The position numbers and the translations under genes are program-made. From Pelobates cultripes (Eukaryota > Chordata > Amphibia > Anura > Pelobatidae): a stretch of DNA of 64,000 nt. A model generated the notes under the pieces. It was not told the DNA's origin, made no database searches, and saw only the letters and a list, made by a program, of their open reading frames with translations. The number at the start of each line of letters is the position of its first letter. Positions within the stretch are counted from its first letter, which is position 1. Of the stretch, positions 45,499-56,292 are shown piece after piece. Location of the stretch: positions 243,205,913 through 243,269,912 of the forward strand of contig OW240917.1 in assembly GCA_933207985.1 (NCBI GenBank). The letters run 5' to 3'.

Positions 45499-46575
45499 CA
45501 GGGACGTATTTGCCACGAGGCAAACAAGGCATTTGCAAAAAACACCGCCCCCAAATGCCCAGGCAAATACCTCCCCCAAATGCCGCCCCCAAATGCTCCC
45601 GGCATCACTATGCGGCACGCAAGGTAGCTGAGTAGAGGCAGCACACTAATCAGTGCTCCCTCGCCAGTGCCGCACGTCTAGATTACAATTAGCCGCCCAT
45701 GTGCCTGCATGCCTGCCTCCCTCCCTGCAAGAAGACCCACTGGACTCCAGGTAAAAGGCTGGGTGGATTTAAACTGAAATAGAAAAGGTAATCTTTATTT
45801 ATTAATGTTGGGGGGAGGAGGGGTTGTGTGTCTGGCTGTCAGTGTGTGCATGTCTGTCAGTTTGTGTTTAAGTGATTGTGTGTGTCTGAGTGATTGTGTG
45901 TGTCTTGCTGTCAGTGTGTATATGCCGGTGTGTGTCTGAGTGATTGTGTGTGTCTGGCTGTCAGTGTGTGTATGTCAGTGTGTGTCTGAGTCATTGTGTG
46001 TGTCTGGCTGTCAGTGTGTGTATGTCAGTGTGTGTCTGAGTCATTGTGTGTGTCTGGCTGTCAGTGTGTGTCTGAGTAATTGTGTGTGTCTGGCTGTCAG
46101 TGTTTGTGTGATTTTGTGTGTCTGACTATCAGTGTGTGTATGTCTGTCAGTGTGTATCTGAGTGATTGTGTGTATGTCTGTCTCTGTGTGGCTGTCTGTC
46201 AGTGAGTGAGTGTGTGTGTCTGTCAGTGAATGTGTTTGTTTCTGAGTGATTGTGTTAGTGAGGGCACCTGTGTGTCTGAGTGATTGTGTCTGTGTGTCTG
46301 TCAGTGTGTGTCTGTGAGTGAGTGTCTGTCAGTGAATGTCAGTGAATGTGTGTCTGCGTCATTGTGTGTGTATGTCAGTGATTGTGTGTATGTCTGTATG
46401 TCAGTGAGTCAGTGATTGTGTCAAATCAGTGTGCGTATGTCAGTGTATCTGAGTGTGTGTCTGTCAGTCAAAGTGTGCGTTAGTCGTTTAACAGGAAGGG
46501 GTGGGGCAAATGTAAATTAGGGGGTGCCCAAGTTCCGTCATGCCTAGGGCAGCACAGATACTAAATACATCACTG
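45499..46575. mobile_element. non-autonomous hAT-like element, 1077 bp, in the LINE
   Basis: It starts CAGGGACGTATTTGCCACGA and ends ctaaatacatcactg, inverted repeats with mismatches. The 8-bp duplication GTTATAGC is at 45491-45498 and 46576-46583. The interior 45830-46470 is a gtgtctgagtgattgtgtgt minisatellite. Confidence 0.93.
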
Positions 46576-46985
46576 GTTATAGCCTCGTGCTGGATAACAG
46601 TTAGGGAGCAGTTAGTTTATCAGATCAAAATGGAGATGGGTATGGATAGACTGAATCAAGAGGAACTTGATTAGTGGATTGAACTAATAATGATGATATA
46701 ATGGTTACGATAATATAATGGTTGCTTCCTTCCTCGAAAGATAATTTAGCCATCTGACATTTAACTTGTTTTTAAATTTTTATTCTTTATCAGCATTTTA
46801 AGCCTAGGCCTCTTCTATCTCCCCTTGATTCATACCGCAGGGACGTTTTATGCTGTTTGTTAAATGTTGTGCCTTATTTTTCTTTTGCCTCTCTCCACTT
46901 ATGTACAAGAGATGACCTTTAGAGACACATAACGTAATGTATGTTTGTTATAAAAATAAAGAAAATATATATTTAAATAAGATTC

Positions 46986-47800
46986 GTGATATCTTTCAAC
47001 TTGTAGTTATGTCATTTTTCTTTTATTTTCAAGAATGGAACTACACTCAAACAGGTAACGCCAAGAACTATAGATCTCTCACTGGAATCCTGAGAGTCGT
47101 GCTATTTATCTGTACAAAAGGATATGTGATCTGTACAATTCTAGAACTAAAGCTGTGAGACCTCGGTCAATGTTTGATCTCTGATCTTAGAAGTCTTCAC
47201 AGTAGTAGAATATCCTGTATTTATTTCAAACAAGGGACACTTGGAGATCAGTATCATTTTACTTACCGACAGAGGCTGTAAAATGGGTAATCTTTATTTT
47301 CAATAAAACCTATTACAGAAGTTCCTTAATTTTTAGAACCCAAACCGACACAATAAAATAAATCAATGGCATAACTGAATTTATGTATCCTGAGAGGCTC
47401 CTTGGTATTTGGGCAAAGAAATACCATGGTAACTGAAAAAGAACAGGAAAAACAAGATAATGGCAAGCTTGTGCCTACTCTAAAATGCAGTTTGTTTTGG
47501 TAATTTCTTTTTTATTCTTTATGTAAGCTCAACTTTTATTTTTTAATTACTGTCTCTTTAAATATTTGTACCTATCTTGCTATAAACACTGCTGGCTGAT
47601 ATCTACCATCCTTCGTAGTTTTTATCTTGTCTGCTCTATCTACCACTTTCGTAGTGGTTATCACGTCTTCGTCATCTACCGCCATCATAGTGGTCACCAT
47701 GTCCTCTATATCTACCACCACCATGGTGGTCATCATGTCGTCTATATATATATATTACCTCCATAGTGGCTATCATCTCCTCTATATCTACAACCTGCCT
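46986..47800. other. intergenic DNA, mostly unrecognised
   Basis: No gene is recognised. Positions 47640-47790 hold three or four loose tandem copies of a unit with tctaccaccaccatggtggt and cctctatatc, ending in a short TA microsatellite. Confidence 0.5.
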
Positions 47801-48430
47801 TATGGATAAACTAACAGCACAAATTCAGGAGAACCTCTCGTTTGAGAGAACTTGGGAACCATGGCTGACTAGCATCTTGATCGATTTGAGCATGGGTGGT
47901 GGTGAGAACTGCTCATCGCTCCCCCTCTCCAGTGGACATCTCTGCCAACCCCACATTGGTGGAGACCACCTGAACCACACTAAAACTCACCACAAAAGAC
48001 TACATCACTACCCTGGTTCCCTGTTCCCCCTCCCCTCCATGTGTTCCAGCCAAGAGCCCCTTTCTACCCGGTTCCCAAGCCTTTACAGAGAGCCAGAGTA
48101 TCACAAGACCTTCAGCGGGACCTACCTATCTATTCTCTGGAACTCTGGCTAAGCCACCATCAGCACCCCGACCCGGTCATATTGCTGCACATTTTTCACC
48201 CTTTACACAATGGCCGGGGAGGGCGCGTTTTGGAGGGGAGCTATACTTCACCAAGGGGAACAATCGCTATCTATGAGCCAAGGGGAGCCCCATTGCCTTG
48301 ACCCAATATTGCAATATTCTTCCATTAATCTCTTCATGAGATCCACTTATTCCTTTGTTCTTTCCTATACTTTTTCTTTCTTATTTCTTTCTGTTTTACC
48401 CATTACGCTCTCTTATGGGATACAAACGCA
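47800..48430 (+). mobile_element. 5'-truncated L1-like LINE fragment (C-terminus and 3' UTR)
   Basis: The reading KLTAQIQENLSFERTWEPWL with TSI is a typical ORF2 C-terminus. It is followed by the CT-rich, non-coding 3' UTR. The borders are approximate, and the 3' end may run into the repeat at 48520-48700. Confidence 0.6.
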
Positions 48431-48519
48431 AAAAGGGTGGACTCATCATTTTGCTTTTAGCCCCTGTAGAAGCCACGTAATCTTTTTCATTAGGAGTATA
48501 TATAAAAACAGCAAAAGCT

Positions 48520-48700
48520 GCAGTTCTCTCTTCTCTAACCCAGACTTTATGTGACTGTCTAATCACAGACTTCCCAATGCAGCTCAATGAGAAGTCTTTA
48601 CAAGGCAGGTGCTCTGGGCAATTGCTGCCTCTTGAGTTTAGATCCCGTGAGCGAAACAACCAGGAAGTAACAGGACCTTTTTTAAATTAACAAATTTAAA
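48520..48700. repeat. interspersed repeat, inverted relative to 12660-12840
   Basis: The stretch cttcccaatgcagctcaatg to ggcaggtgctctgggcaatt and aaccaggaagtaacaggacc is the complement of the copy in cdc27 intron 4. Confidence 0.75.
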
Positions 48701-48798
48701 GGAACACTATAGGGTCAAGAACACAAACGTGTATTCCTCACCCTATAGAGTTAAAACTACCAAAATGCCTGAAGGAAATGTTTAAAATGTCCCTTTAA
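48696..48798. mobile_element. short T2-type MITE, 103 bp
   Basis: TTAAAGGAACACTATAGGGT and aaatgtccctttaa are the ends, with TTAA on both sides. An internal palindrome around acacaaacgtgtattcctca is the only other structure. Confidence 0.8.
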
Positions 48799-49221
48799 TT
48801 TATAAAAAAAAAAGCCAAATTCTATTGAAAAATTTACTTTTTGTTAAATTAAAGAAAAGAGGACACAAAACATTTCAGCAAGCTAGCGTGCTTTAGGTGT
48901 ATGGAATTTACTTTAACAAATTGTAGTTGGTCTCATTGCTTCAATGCTTCAAAGCTTCAATGTCCATAATACAATAATAATACATAACTGTCAGGGCCCA
49001 CTCCACTTACCTGCCATCTAGACCTTAAGTGACTTGCATGTTCAGAATCATACTAGCACACCATGCAACATCTTGGAGCATCATTGATGTTACTCAGCAG
49101 ACAGGCACATTCTATAAGCACATTGCATTATTCCAAAAACAAACATACATGTAACCTTCCACTACTAGAAAATCAAAGACTGGGACCACTGTGCTTAGTT
49201 CTTATCAAGCTTCCAAATGTG
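48799..49221. other. intergenic DNA, nothing recognised
   Basis: There is no coding potential. A small local duplication, cttcaatgcttcaaagcttc, lies near 48940. Confidence 0.45.
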
Positions 49222-49792
49222 TTAAAGGGACACTAAAGTCACCAAAACAACTTTAAGTTTATGTAGTAGTTTTGGTGTACAGATTGTGCTTCTGAAGTCT
49301 CACTGCTCAATTGTCGGCCATTTATGAGTCCAAACAAACTTTAGTTTTTTTAAAATCCAAACTAAATTTTTATTTTAAAATAAAATGCACTATTTAGGAA
49401 ATATAGTCCAATGAATACACCCATGCCTTTTTCATGCATCTATTAATTGGGGGTATTTCTTAAACGTGCTTGCAAAAGCTGCAGTTCTTATTAACTGCAG
49501 CCTTTGCAAGCCCTTCCTTTTTTCCCCTGGAAAATTTGGGATAAATAACTTTTGTTTCTGTCCATTTTTATTATTATTGCCATTTATATAGTGCCAACAG
49601 ATTCGGTAGCGCTTTACAATATTATGAGAGGGGGGATTTAACTACAAATAGGACAATTACAAGAAAACTTACAGGAACGATAGGTGGAAGAGGACAATGC
49701 TCAAACAAGCTTACATGCAGTCCTAGCCACACCTCCCCTGGCTGTGATTCACACAGCCTGCATGAATAAAAGGTTTAATTTCCAATCAGATA
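49222..49792. mobile_element. T2-type MITE of the 8088 subfamily, interrupted by another repeat
   Basis: The left end TTAAAGGGACACTAAAGTCA with ccaaaacaactttaag matches 8088. The matching interior (cctagccacacctcccctgg) resumes at about 49725 after an insert (about 49570-49720) that carries tttatatagtgccaacagat and gtagcgctttacaa. The right end is lost against the next MITE. Confidence 0.75.
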
Positions 49793-50010
49793 TTTAAGAG
49801 ACACAAGAGGCACCCAGACCACTTCGGCTCATTGTAGTGGTCTGGGCGCAGTTTCCCTGCCCCCTTAGTCCTGCAATGATTAGGACTAAGACTGCCTCTA
49901 GTGGCTGTCAATCAGACAGTCAATCAGACAGCCACTTTCTGGTGGCTAGGCGACTTTTTTTGGTCACCTAACTAATGCTGGACCTCCTCACGCTCTGTGG
50001 GGGGAGACAA
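49793..50010. mobile_element. T2-type MITE, truncated
   Basis: The left part ggcacccagaccacttcggc with its complement and ctctagtggctgtcaatcag is present. The right half is missing after ggacctcctcacgctctg. Confidence 0.65.
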
Positions 50011-50084
50011 TGAGGGGCATCCAATTAGGCATGGCAAAGATATAACATTATTTATTAAAATGTTATCATATCAGGGGTGAACCT

Positions 50085-50785
50085 CCCATTAAAGGTCCTT
50101 TATACGCTCTGACCACTCTTTATATTTAACATACGAAGAGTTACAGATACCCATCTCCATCTTTGTCTGAAAAATATAATTATTTAACAGCCGGCCAGCA
50201 AGGTACTGCACGCCTCTTCCAGTTTCTTACCATTAACAACCTTGCAGCAGCCAGAATATTAATAACTATAAATGAGTAAGGGCCAAACTTGTTATACATT
50301 GTTATACATAGTTAATTGTAAGAGAAACAGCTTAAGATCAAATTCAAAGGATTTCTTAAGTTTGCATTATAATATAGATATATTGATCATATTCCAAAAC
50401 AATTGCAACGGTTGACATTCCCATCAAATATGGATGAACCCTCTTCTTTGGACCTGACATCTCCAGCCTATGCAAAATATTTGGGTAGATCTTGGAGTCT
50501 ACTAGGAACCAAGTATCACCTATCTGAAAGTTTGTAATGAATTTCGGTCAGATTCAGACCTTTGTTTGTTTTTTTTACCAATCTTAAATACTCAGTCTAT
50601 TCATCAAGATCAATTTTAATATTTAGATCTTGTTCCCGTTTTTTTACAACTGGTTGGAGGGGTGTATTTGTGTCTTCCTGTTAAAGTTTTCTCACTCCCT
50701 TAGATTTGGCTATGTTCTCTGCCATGATCATTAGTTGCCAACCCTGTCCTCTGGAATTATACCAAATAAGAACATTTGCTGCCTT
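50085..50785 (-). mobile_element. L1-like LINE fragment, C-terminal ORF2, minus strand
   Basis: The minus strand reads KKREQDLNIKIDLDE, EYLRLVKKTNKGLNLTEIHY and KLSDRWYLVPSRLQ. After a shift it reads WECQPLQLFWNMI, then INILAAARLLMVRNWKRRAV. The order and motifs match the C-terminal pieces of the LINE at 42840-46680. Stops and shifts make it dead. Borders are approximate. Confidence 0.8.
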
Positions 50786-51440
50786 TCACCTTTAGGCTCA
50801 AAACCTCTCACCAAGCCTCCATTAGGCTATCATCACATCCTCATTGTGAGGCCATAGACCATCCCCAGGAGCAAGCTACAGCCAAGGCTGTGACAACGAT
50901 CTCCTCCAGCACTGCCGATCAGACAACTCGAACAGAACCATCTGTCCAGCCCCCATTTTGGCTAAGAGCCCCTCTTCCGGAGGCAACAACAATCTTCTCT
51001 AGCACTACCGTCCTTATGACCCGCCGTCTCTGAAAGAGAAAGAAAAACCGTCAGAACATTGAAGTACCACCCCAACACCACAAGTCCCATAAACCACCAC
51101 ACTAGAGAGGGAGGGACAACAACATGAGGGGACAGTTGCAAAACTAAATTGGCTGAAGTGTAACTTTTACACCAGCCTACACATGCCCACTATGCCCCTC
51201 ACCCTTTCTATATCCACCAATCTATACAGCCTTGCTCAGCACCACTGTCAAGGCACTCCTCCGCCTATTTGTCCCCATGGGGCTGCAGTATTTAGGGCAC
51301 TTTGCCCTTCATCTTTTTACTTCCGCGTCATTTTTTTTTATCATGTGGGAATGCAAATCAGATTCAATGTTGCCGACTGAAGAAGCTTTACTAGTACCTC
51401 CGGGTGTCTTTTGCAGTATTTTTTTCTCTCGAGGTGTAAA
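50786..51440. other. intergenic DNA, nothing recognised
   Basis: The open frame at 50776-51033 is Ser/Thr/Pro-rich and shows no recognised domain. The segment may be the far part of one of the adjoining LINE copies. Confidence 0.4.
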
Positions 51441-53178
51441 CTAGAATGTCTCCAGACAGTTCAAAGGGAACTACTTTTTCCGTTAGTGCCCTAAACAGAT
51501 TAAATACTTGGGAACCCTGGTACCTTCTGTTTGCCCATTTATTACATAGTTTTAGTGCAGATTTGAAAGCTTGGTTCTTATCGCATATCTTTTGGTTTGG
51601 GAGATGTAGCGCGGTCAAAGTTACCCTTCTCCCGTGCGCATTATATTTGTTCCAAACAATACCCATAAAAGTCCCGAAGGCCTTCTTCACAGCACTGACC
51701 TTTGCCATTATTGCATTTTTCTGGAGGGGCAGGAAACTTAAAATAAAAATATTGCATTTGATGCTCCCTTAAGGTTTGCGTAGTATAATTAGATATTACA
51801 AGGCCGCACTTCTGACAATAGCGATTGGATGGCACTCGTCTTCCCGACCTTGGCTCGCGATGGAGATTGAGAAGACAGGAGGGACATTGTCTGGAACAGT
51901 ATGGCTTGACAGGCAGGACTCGCTACATTATATTTGTACACAGCCTCTGATTCGTCCCACTCTTGATATTTAATACAATCTTAAATTCCAACTGGGCTTT
52001 ACTACTAGGCTCAGGGCCGTCTTTAACGCTGGGAAAATTGGGCAACTGCTACCAGGCCCAGTTGCTCCTGGGGGCCCCAGCACAGCTGCCCCATGGGATC
52101 CGAGATTTACACAGAATCGCAGCGGCCCACACACTAAGGAGGCCCCCTGGATGGCCCATGCACTAAGGGCCACCCGGTGGGCATGTGTCAGCAGGGGCCT
52201 GGTTGGGCGCTGTGACGCTTAAACAGCACGCCCCTTCCTGTTCGGCAGCCGGCTGAGAGGAAGTGAGTGCTACAACCTTTCTGGAATCAGATGAATGCTA
52301 CATTAGTAGAAGTCTAAGGTGTATCAATAGACTTCACCCCATTGGCAATGCTCTTGTCTTATACTTCAGAGCTGATAGCTAAATTCAAACACTCACTGGT
52401 GACGAATTTACTTGTGGCAGCAAGATCGCTAATTCTGGCCCAAAGGAAGAAATGTGAAGCTCCGACATTCTCCTGGATGGAGAGTTTGGAGGAGATAAGG
52501 GCCATGGAGGAGTGGATTGCTGCTCTATACGATAGGACCTAGAGTTTCCTTGACATTTGGAGACCATGATTCTCCTACGTGCCTTCATTGATGGATAGCA
52601 CATGTTGCTGGGTTCAGTAGGAGTGTGTCTCCTGGGTCATTTCAGAATTCTATGAAGTGGGCCTTGAAACTCATAACACTCTGGGGTCCGGGACACATTA
52701 GAGGTTCAGAAGGGTCGGCTTATCCTCCCCTCTTCTGGTTCCGGCCTTTTCAGTTCCGTGTTGTAGGTATACTATAATTCTTATTTAATTTTTTTTTCTC
52801 CTCCTCCCTCCCTTATCTCTTTCTTATCACCCTAATATCTTTCTTTTTCTTTAACTTTTTATGGTCTAACTTTGAAAACTTTCTACATTCAGCATGGGCA
52901 GTCAGTGATGGCTTGTTCTTACACTTTTAGTCTTGTAATGCATATTTCAGGCTGATCCCAATATTATATTATATCAGGCCATACGTTTTCTAAATAACAA
53001 AGTTCATTTCAAGCAATATTTTGCGCTTTATGATATTATGGGATATATTATATGTGCTTTGCAATTCCATTTTACAATTCTCCTCTCAAGTTGTTACTAC
53101 ATGATTTTGTGTTTTCATTCGTATTCTGTACTATCAAAACTGAACGTGAAAATAAAGATTGTCAAAAAATATATAATG
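51441..53178 (+). mobile_element. 5'-truncated L1-like LINE, plus strand, with one insertion
   Basis: The reading WFGRCSAVKVTLLPCALYLF then QTIPIKVPKAFFTALTFAII with FFWRGRKLKIK is the region after the RT domain in L1 ORF2. It continues YYKAALLTIAIGWHS and, after an insert, LLVAARSLILAQRKKCEAPT to the ORF end at 52542. The 3' UTR ends with AATAAAGATTGTC and an A-rich tail near 53175. Positions about 52013-52290 hold a truncated hAT-like insert beginning CAGGGCCGTCTTTAACGCTG. Confidence 0.82.
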
Positions 53179-56150
53179 TCTCCATTACATTTCAACCAGG
53201 AAGTGGGTGAGGTCTGTCAGCCCATCTCTGGTCCCACCTTCATTTCTAGGAGATAATAGATCATCATGCGCAGGTGTATCATGTCGCGTGGCCACATATT
53301 AAATCATTGGTAATAGTAATTAATTAAACATATGCACGTCTGATATATCCTCTTGACGCATCCCACGCACATGGAAAAAAAAATAAACAATGATAAACAC
53401 TCACAAAACTAATTAAAACCCAAAGGCAAATCACAGGAATCATTCCAAGTTATTTGTATTCTGTCTGTGCCCTTATAATGATACCATGGTATGACTTATA
53501 TGGGATCACAGTACTTCCTGTTGGAACTGGGAGATACGGTGGCTGTCAGGAATAACTAGTGATCACAGCACGCAAATCTATGTTAGGTCTTGATTTATTA
53601 TTTTTGGATAAACTTTTAAATGATTTAATATTTTTGGATAAAATTTTATTTAAAAATGTTTTTTATAAAAAATATTTGATATGTAATAATATTTATTTTT
53701 AATATATATGATACATTTTTGATATTTTAATAGTTTTAAAAATAATAATTTTAAAGGTGTATTTTATCAAAAATATTAAATAATTTGAAAAGATTATCTA
53801 GAAATATTAAATGAAGGCCTTAGTCAGAACAGGACGGTAGCGTATTTCGGGTCCTTAGGGGTGGCGGGGCTTAGCGCGAAAATGCCAAAAGCAGAATAGT
53901 CAAGAACAAGCTGAGGTCAAGGGGGAACCGAAGCCGCAGCGCAGCCGCAGGAGTGAAGCAAAACCAGCGTAATTTCAAGTATAAGAGCGACTTGAGACGG
54001 AGTGGGCGGAGTGACGCGTGACTCTTGAATAACGCCCAGCAACAAAATATGTACCACGCCAGCGCTGAGATGGCGCACAAATTACAGGAAACGTGACCAA
54101 GGAAAGAAAATCAAATTTTTTCACATAATGCTCAGTCCCCTGCATTTTTATACTTTATATACCTGGACTGCCTCTTTATTAATACTTTGTGTATTGTTTT
54201 ATGTTGTTATATATGTTGGTCTGTGTGTGTCGTAAAGTATTGAAGATAAACTGTGTTTTTGCAGCTTTTGTCCTTTTTAATAAAATGTTATGTGACTCCG
54301 AGTCCAATTTTGTAACGACATGCATCATTTGAAAAAATCATCTAAAGAAACTGACAGTTAAGTGTCAATAATTTGCACAATTTAGATGATGCATTAAAAA
54401 TATAAAATAAGCAAAATAAATATAATAAAATAGCTTGAACTGTAAATTATGTCCGTCTGACTGACAGCTAACAGCTGACAGCTGTTATAAATCACTTTCA
54501 TCTAGTGACAGTGGGTGCAGGGGACGTTCTGCAACCGTAATCATTGCAATGGTGCAAAGATTTTATGGTACTTGAAAAGACCATTTAAAAAAACAGAAGA
54601 AATATGAGATTACACACTGTGGGGTTATCCGCTAAAAGATCACTTGCGGAAAGCTGACAAGCGAAGTGCAAAATTAAACGTGAAAAAAAGACAAAATGGA
54701 AATAGAGCTGAGTTTGAGAATTTTCCCAATTCCGTTAAACATATTTATTGATTTAGTGAATGACCCCATGAGGATACTTTCCCTGAATTTTTAGGCAACA
54801 GTGAGACTTTTTATAAAGGTATTTATTTTAATTTGAGTGTAAGTAAGCCCAACATAACAAAACCCAAAAAGTTACAGTTGCACTAAACCAAACCTGAGGG
54901 TACACCTTTAAATAAAAGAGGTTTTTGGTACCGTGCAGTGCCCATCAAAGTGTATGCTCACATGTTTCGCTGTCAATTTACCCCGCTGATTTCAGCTTAA
55001 AAGCAGTATACTCAGAAAATTAAAAAATATGTTAAATGTGATGACTAAAGGACATTTATCTAATCGTTCTGTGACACAAGGAGTTATATGAAATTGCATC
55101 CTTGCTTTCTCCTGGATACACTGCAGGATGTCTCGTTGGCATACGCTAGCTAGTTAAATGTCTTTGCCCAAAAGCATGCATCAGGCGTCAGTGTGCCCTG
55201 AGACTTAGTACATGCCTTGGGTTTTTCCTTCACTAATCAGTGATTTTTAGAGAACCGAAAAGCACATTACAATATTGAAGCTGAAAAAGAAAAAAAATGA
55301 TTATAAATATTTCTCGATATAGAAAGTTTCCCCTAAAATGTACGGTCGTTCTCACGCGTCGGTTTTAAATTTCCTGTCTAGTGGATAAACCCCAATGTTG
55401 TTGAAGATGGGGGGCAAGCTATAAAGGCCTACGTAACCCCAGGCTCGAGCCCAGAGTGAACTAAGTGACCTGGGAAACCTAACTTTATCAGAAACCACCA
55501 CTCCCCACCGCTATTATTGTTGACTGACTGGCACATATCCCAAAGACTAGTGTCCCAGACAGAGGGCCTCCATTTATAGTCACATTGCTACTTTTTAGGT
55601 GAATTTGTCCTACGTCACCCTGGCACCTCAGCGCTTCCGGACTATAACTCCCGTTACGCTCAGCTTCCATCTAAGGGGCAGGGGCCCAAGCGCCGGCAAT
55701 GCCCATAATCCAACCCCCCCTCAACTCCCATCACCCTCAGCCACATCATGCACTGCCCTGGCTGCTTAATGGGAAACAGTAGCCTTAATTCACTCAAATC
55801 AATTTTTGTATTTGCATTTATGAAAGAAACCAAAAGTTTATTGGGAGCTTAATGGCTAAAATGGCCAGTCAGTGGTGGCATTAAGCTGTGTGTGGTGTGT
55901 AAACAGATACACAGAGAGACCCCCAAAATATATTGATTTTTAAAAAATTTTATTTTTATCCCCCTGTTCCAGGTTACTTCCTGGGTGTCCCAGGGTCACA
56001 ATGTGCCCTTATAGGGTTTAATGGGTGCAGTGACCCCCAAATTGTGTTGTCCCCTTACCCCATGACATGAGTGCACCCCCCACCCTCCCCCAATCACATC
56101 CTGCAAGCAGCAGGCAGACAGCAAGGGGACACAGTAACACACCAGTCCCC
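53179..56150. other. intergenic DNA without recognised genes
   Basis: Positions 53585-53815 are extremely AT-rich with repeats of taatatttttggataaa. Positions 53830-54110 are GC-richer without a credible frame. AATAAA-type signals near 54280 (ttaataaaatgttatg) could mark a transcript end, but no coding exon was found upstream. The palindrome aacagctgacagctgtt lies at 54473. Confidence 0.45.
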
Positions 56151-56159
56151 ACCCACAAC

Positions 56160-56292
56160 TCCTCCCCTCCACTGCCTGACTGACAGCTCGCTAGCCAATC
56201 CCCGCGTCCCCTCCGCGGCCCCCGCCAATCAGGAGCCCGGAGAGGAGGGAGAGGGGCGGGCAGTAGCCAGCAGCCCTGGTTGAGCTGTGCAG
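56160..56292 (+). promoter_or_regulatory. candidate promoter and first (non-coding) exon of an unidentified gene
   Basis: This GC- and CpG-rich block has two CCAAT boxes 30 bp apart (56195-56199 and 56225-56229, the second in the strong NF-Y context GCCAATCAG) and a GC box GGGGCGGG at 56253-56260. It has no TATA box. A good splice donor CAG-GTAGGT follows at 56290-56295. These fit a broad vertebrate housekeeping promoter with transcription starting around 56260-56280. The start position is inferred. Confidence 0.6.

Larger units (their letters stand above)
42840..46680 (+). pseudogene. LINE ORF2 C-terminal region in four pieces
   Basis: Piece one (42840-43035) reads KKWEIDLNF, RWVNKKVNCLNLTETHFKLL and NRWCLVPSRLSKIYPSYPDI with CWRC. 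Piece two (44089-44260) continues QARKGNF, NWWECQPHQLFWNMI and KIQKLLKKTIPI. Piece three (45421-45498) reads DPFIVMHLLTAAKLLLARN. Piece four (from 46576) reads TVIASCWITVREQLVYQIKM. The CWRC...WWEC order is the Cys/His-type C-terminal domain of L1 ORF2. Stops are present throughout. Confidence 0.87.
33000..46985 (+). mobile_element. L1-like LINE, about 5 kb of element spread over 14 kb by later insertions
   Basis: A G-rich leader near 33010 is followed by ORF1 (from 33742), ORF2 endonuclease (from 36477), the start of the reverse transcriptase (38000-40150), the C-terminal region in four pieces between 42840 and 46680, and a 3' UTR ending near an AATAAA at about 46958. Foreign DNA occupies 34663-35110, 38094-39945, about 40150-42840, 43036-44088, 44261-45420 and 45499-46575. 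The two-ORF layout, the coiled-coil ORF1 and the APE-type ORF2 place it in the L1/Tx1 group. Its frames are riddled with stops and shifts. The 5' border is approximate. Confidence 0.85.
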
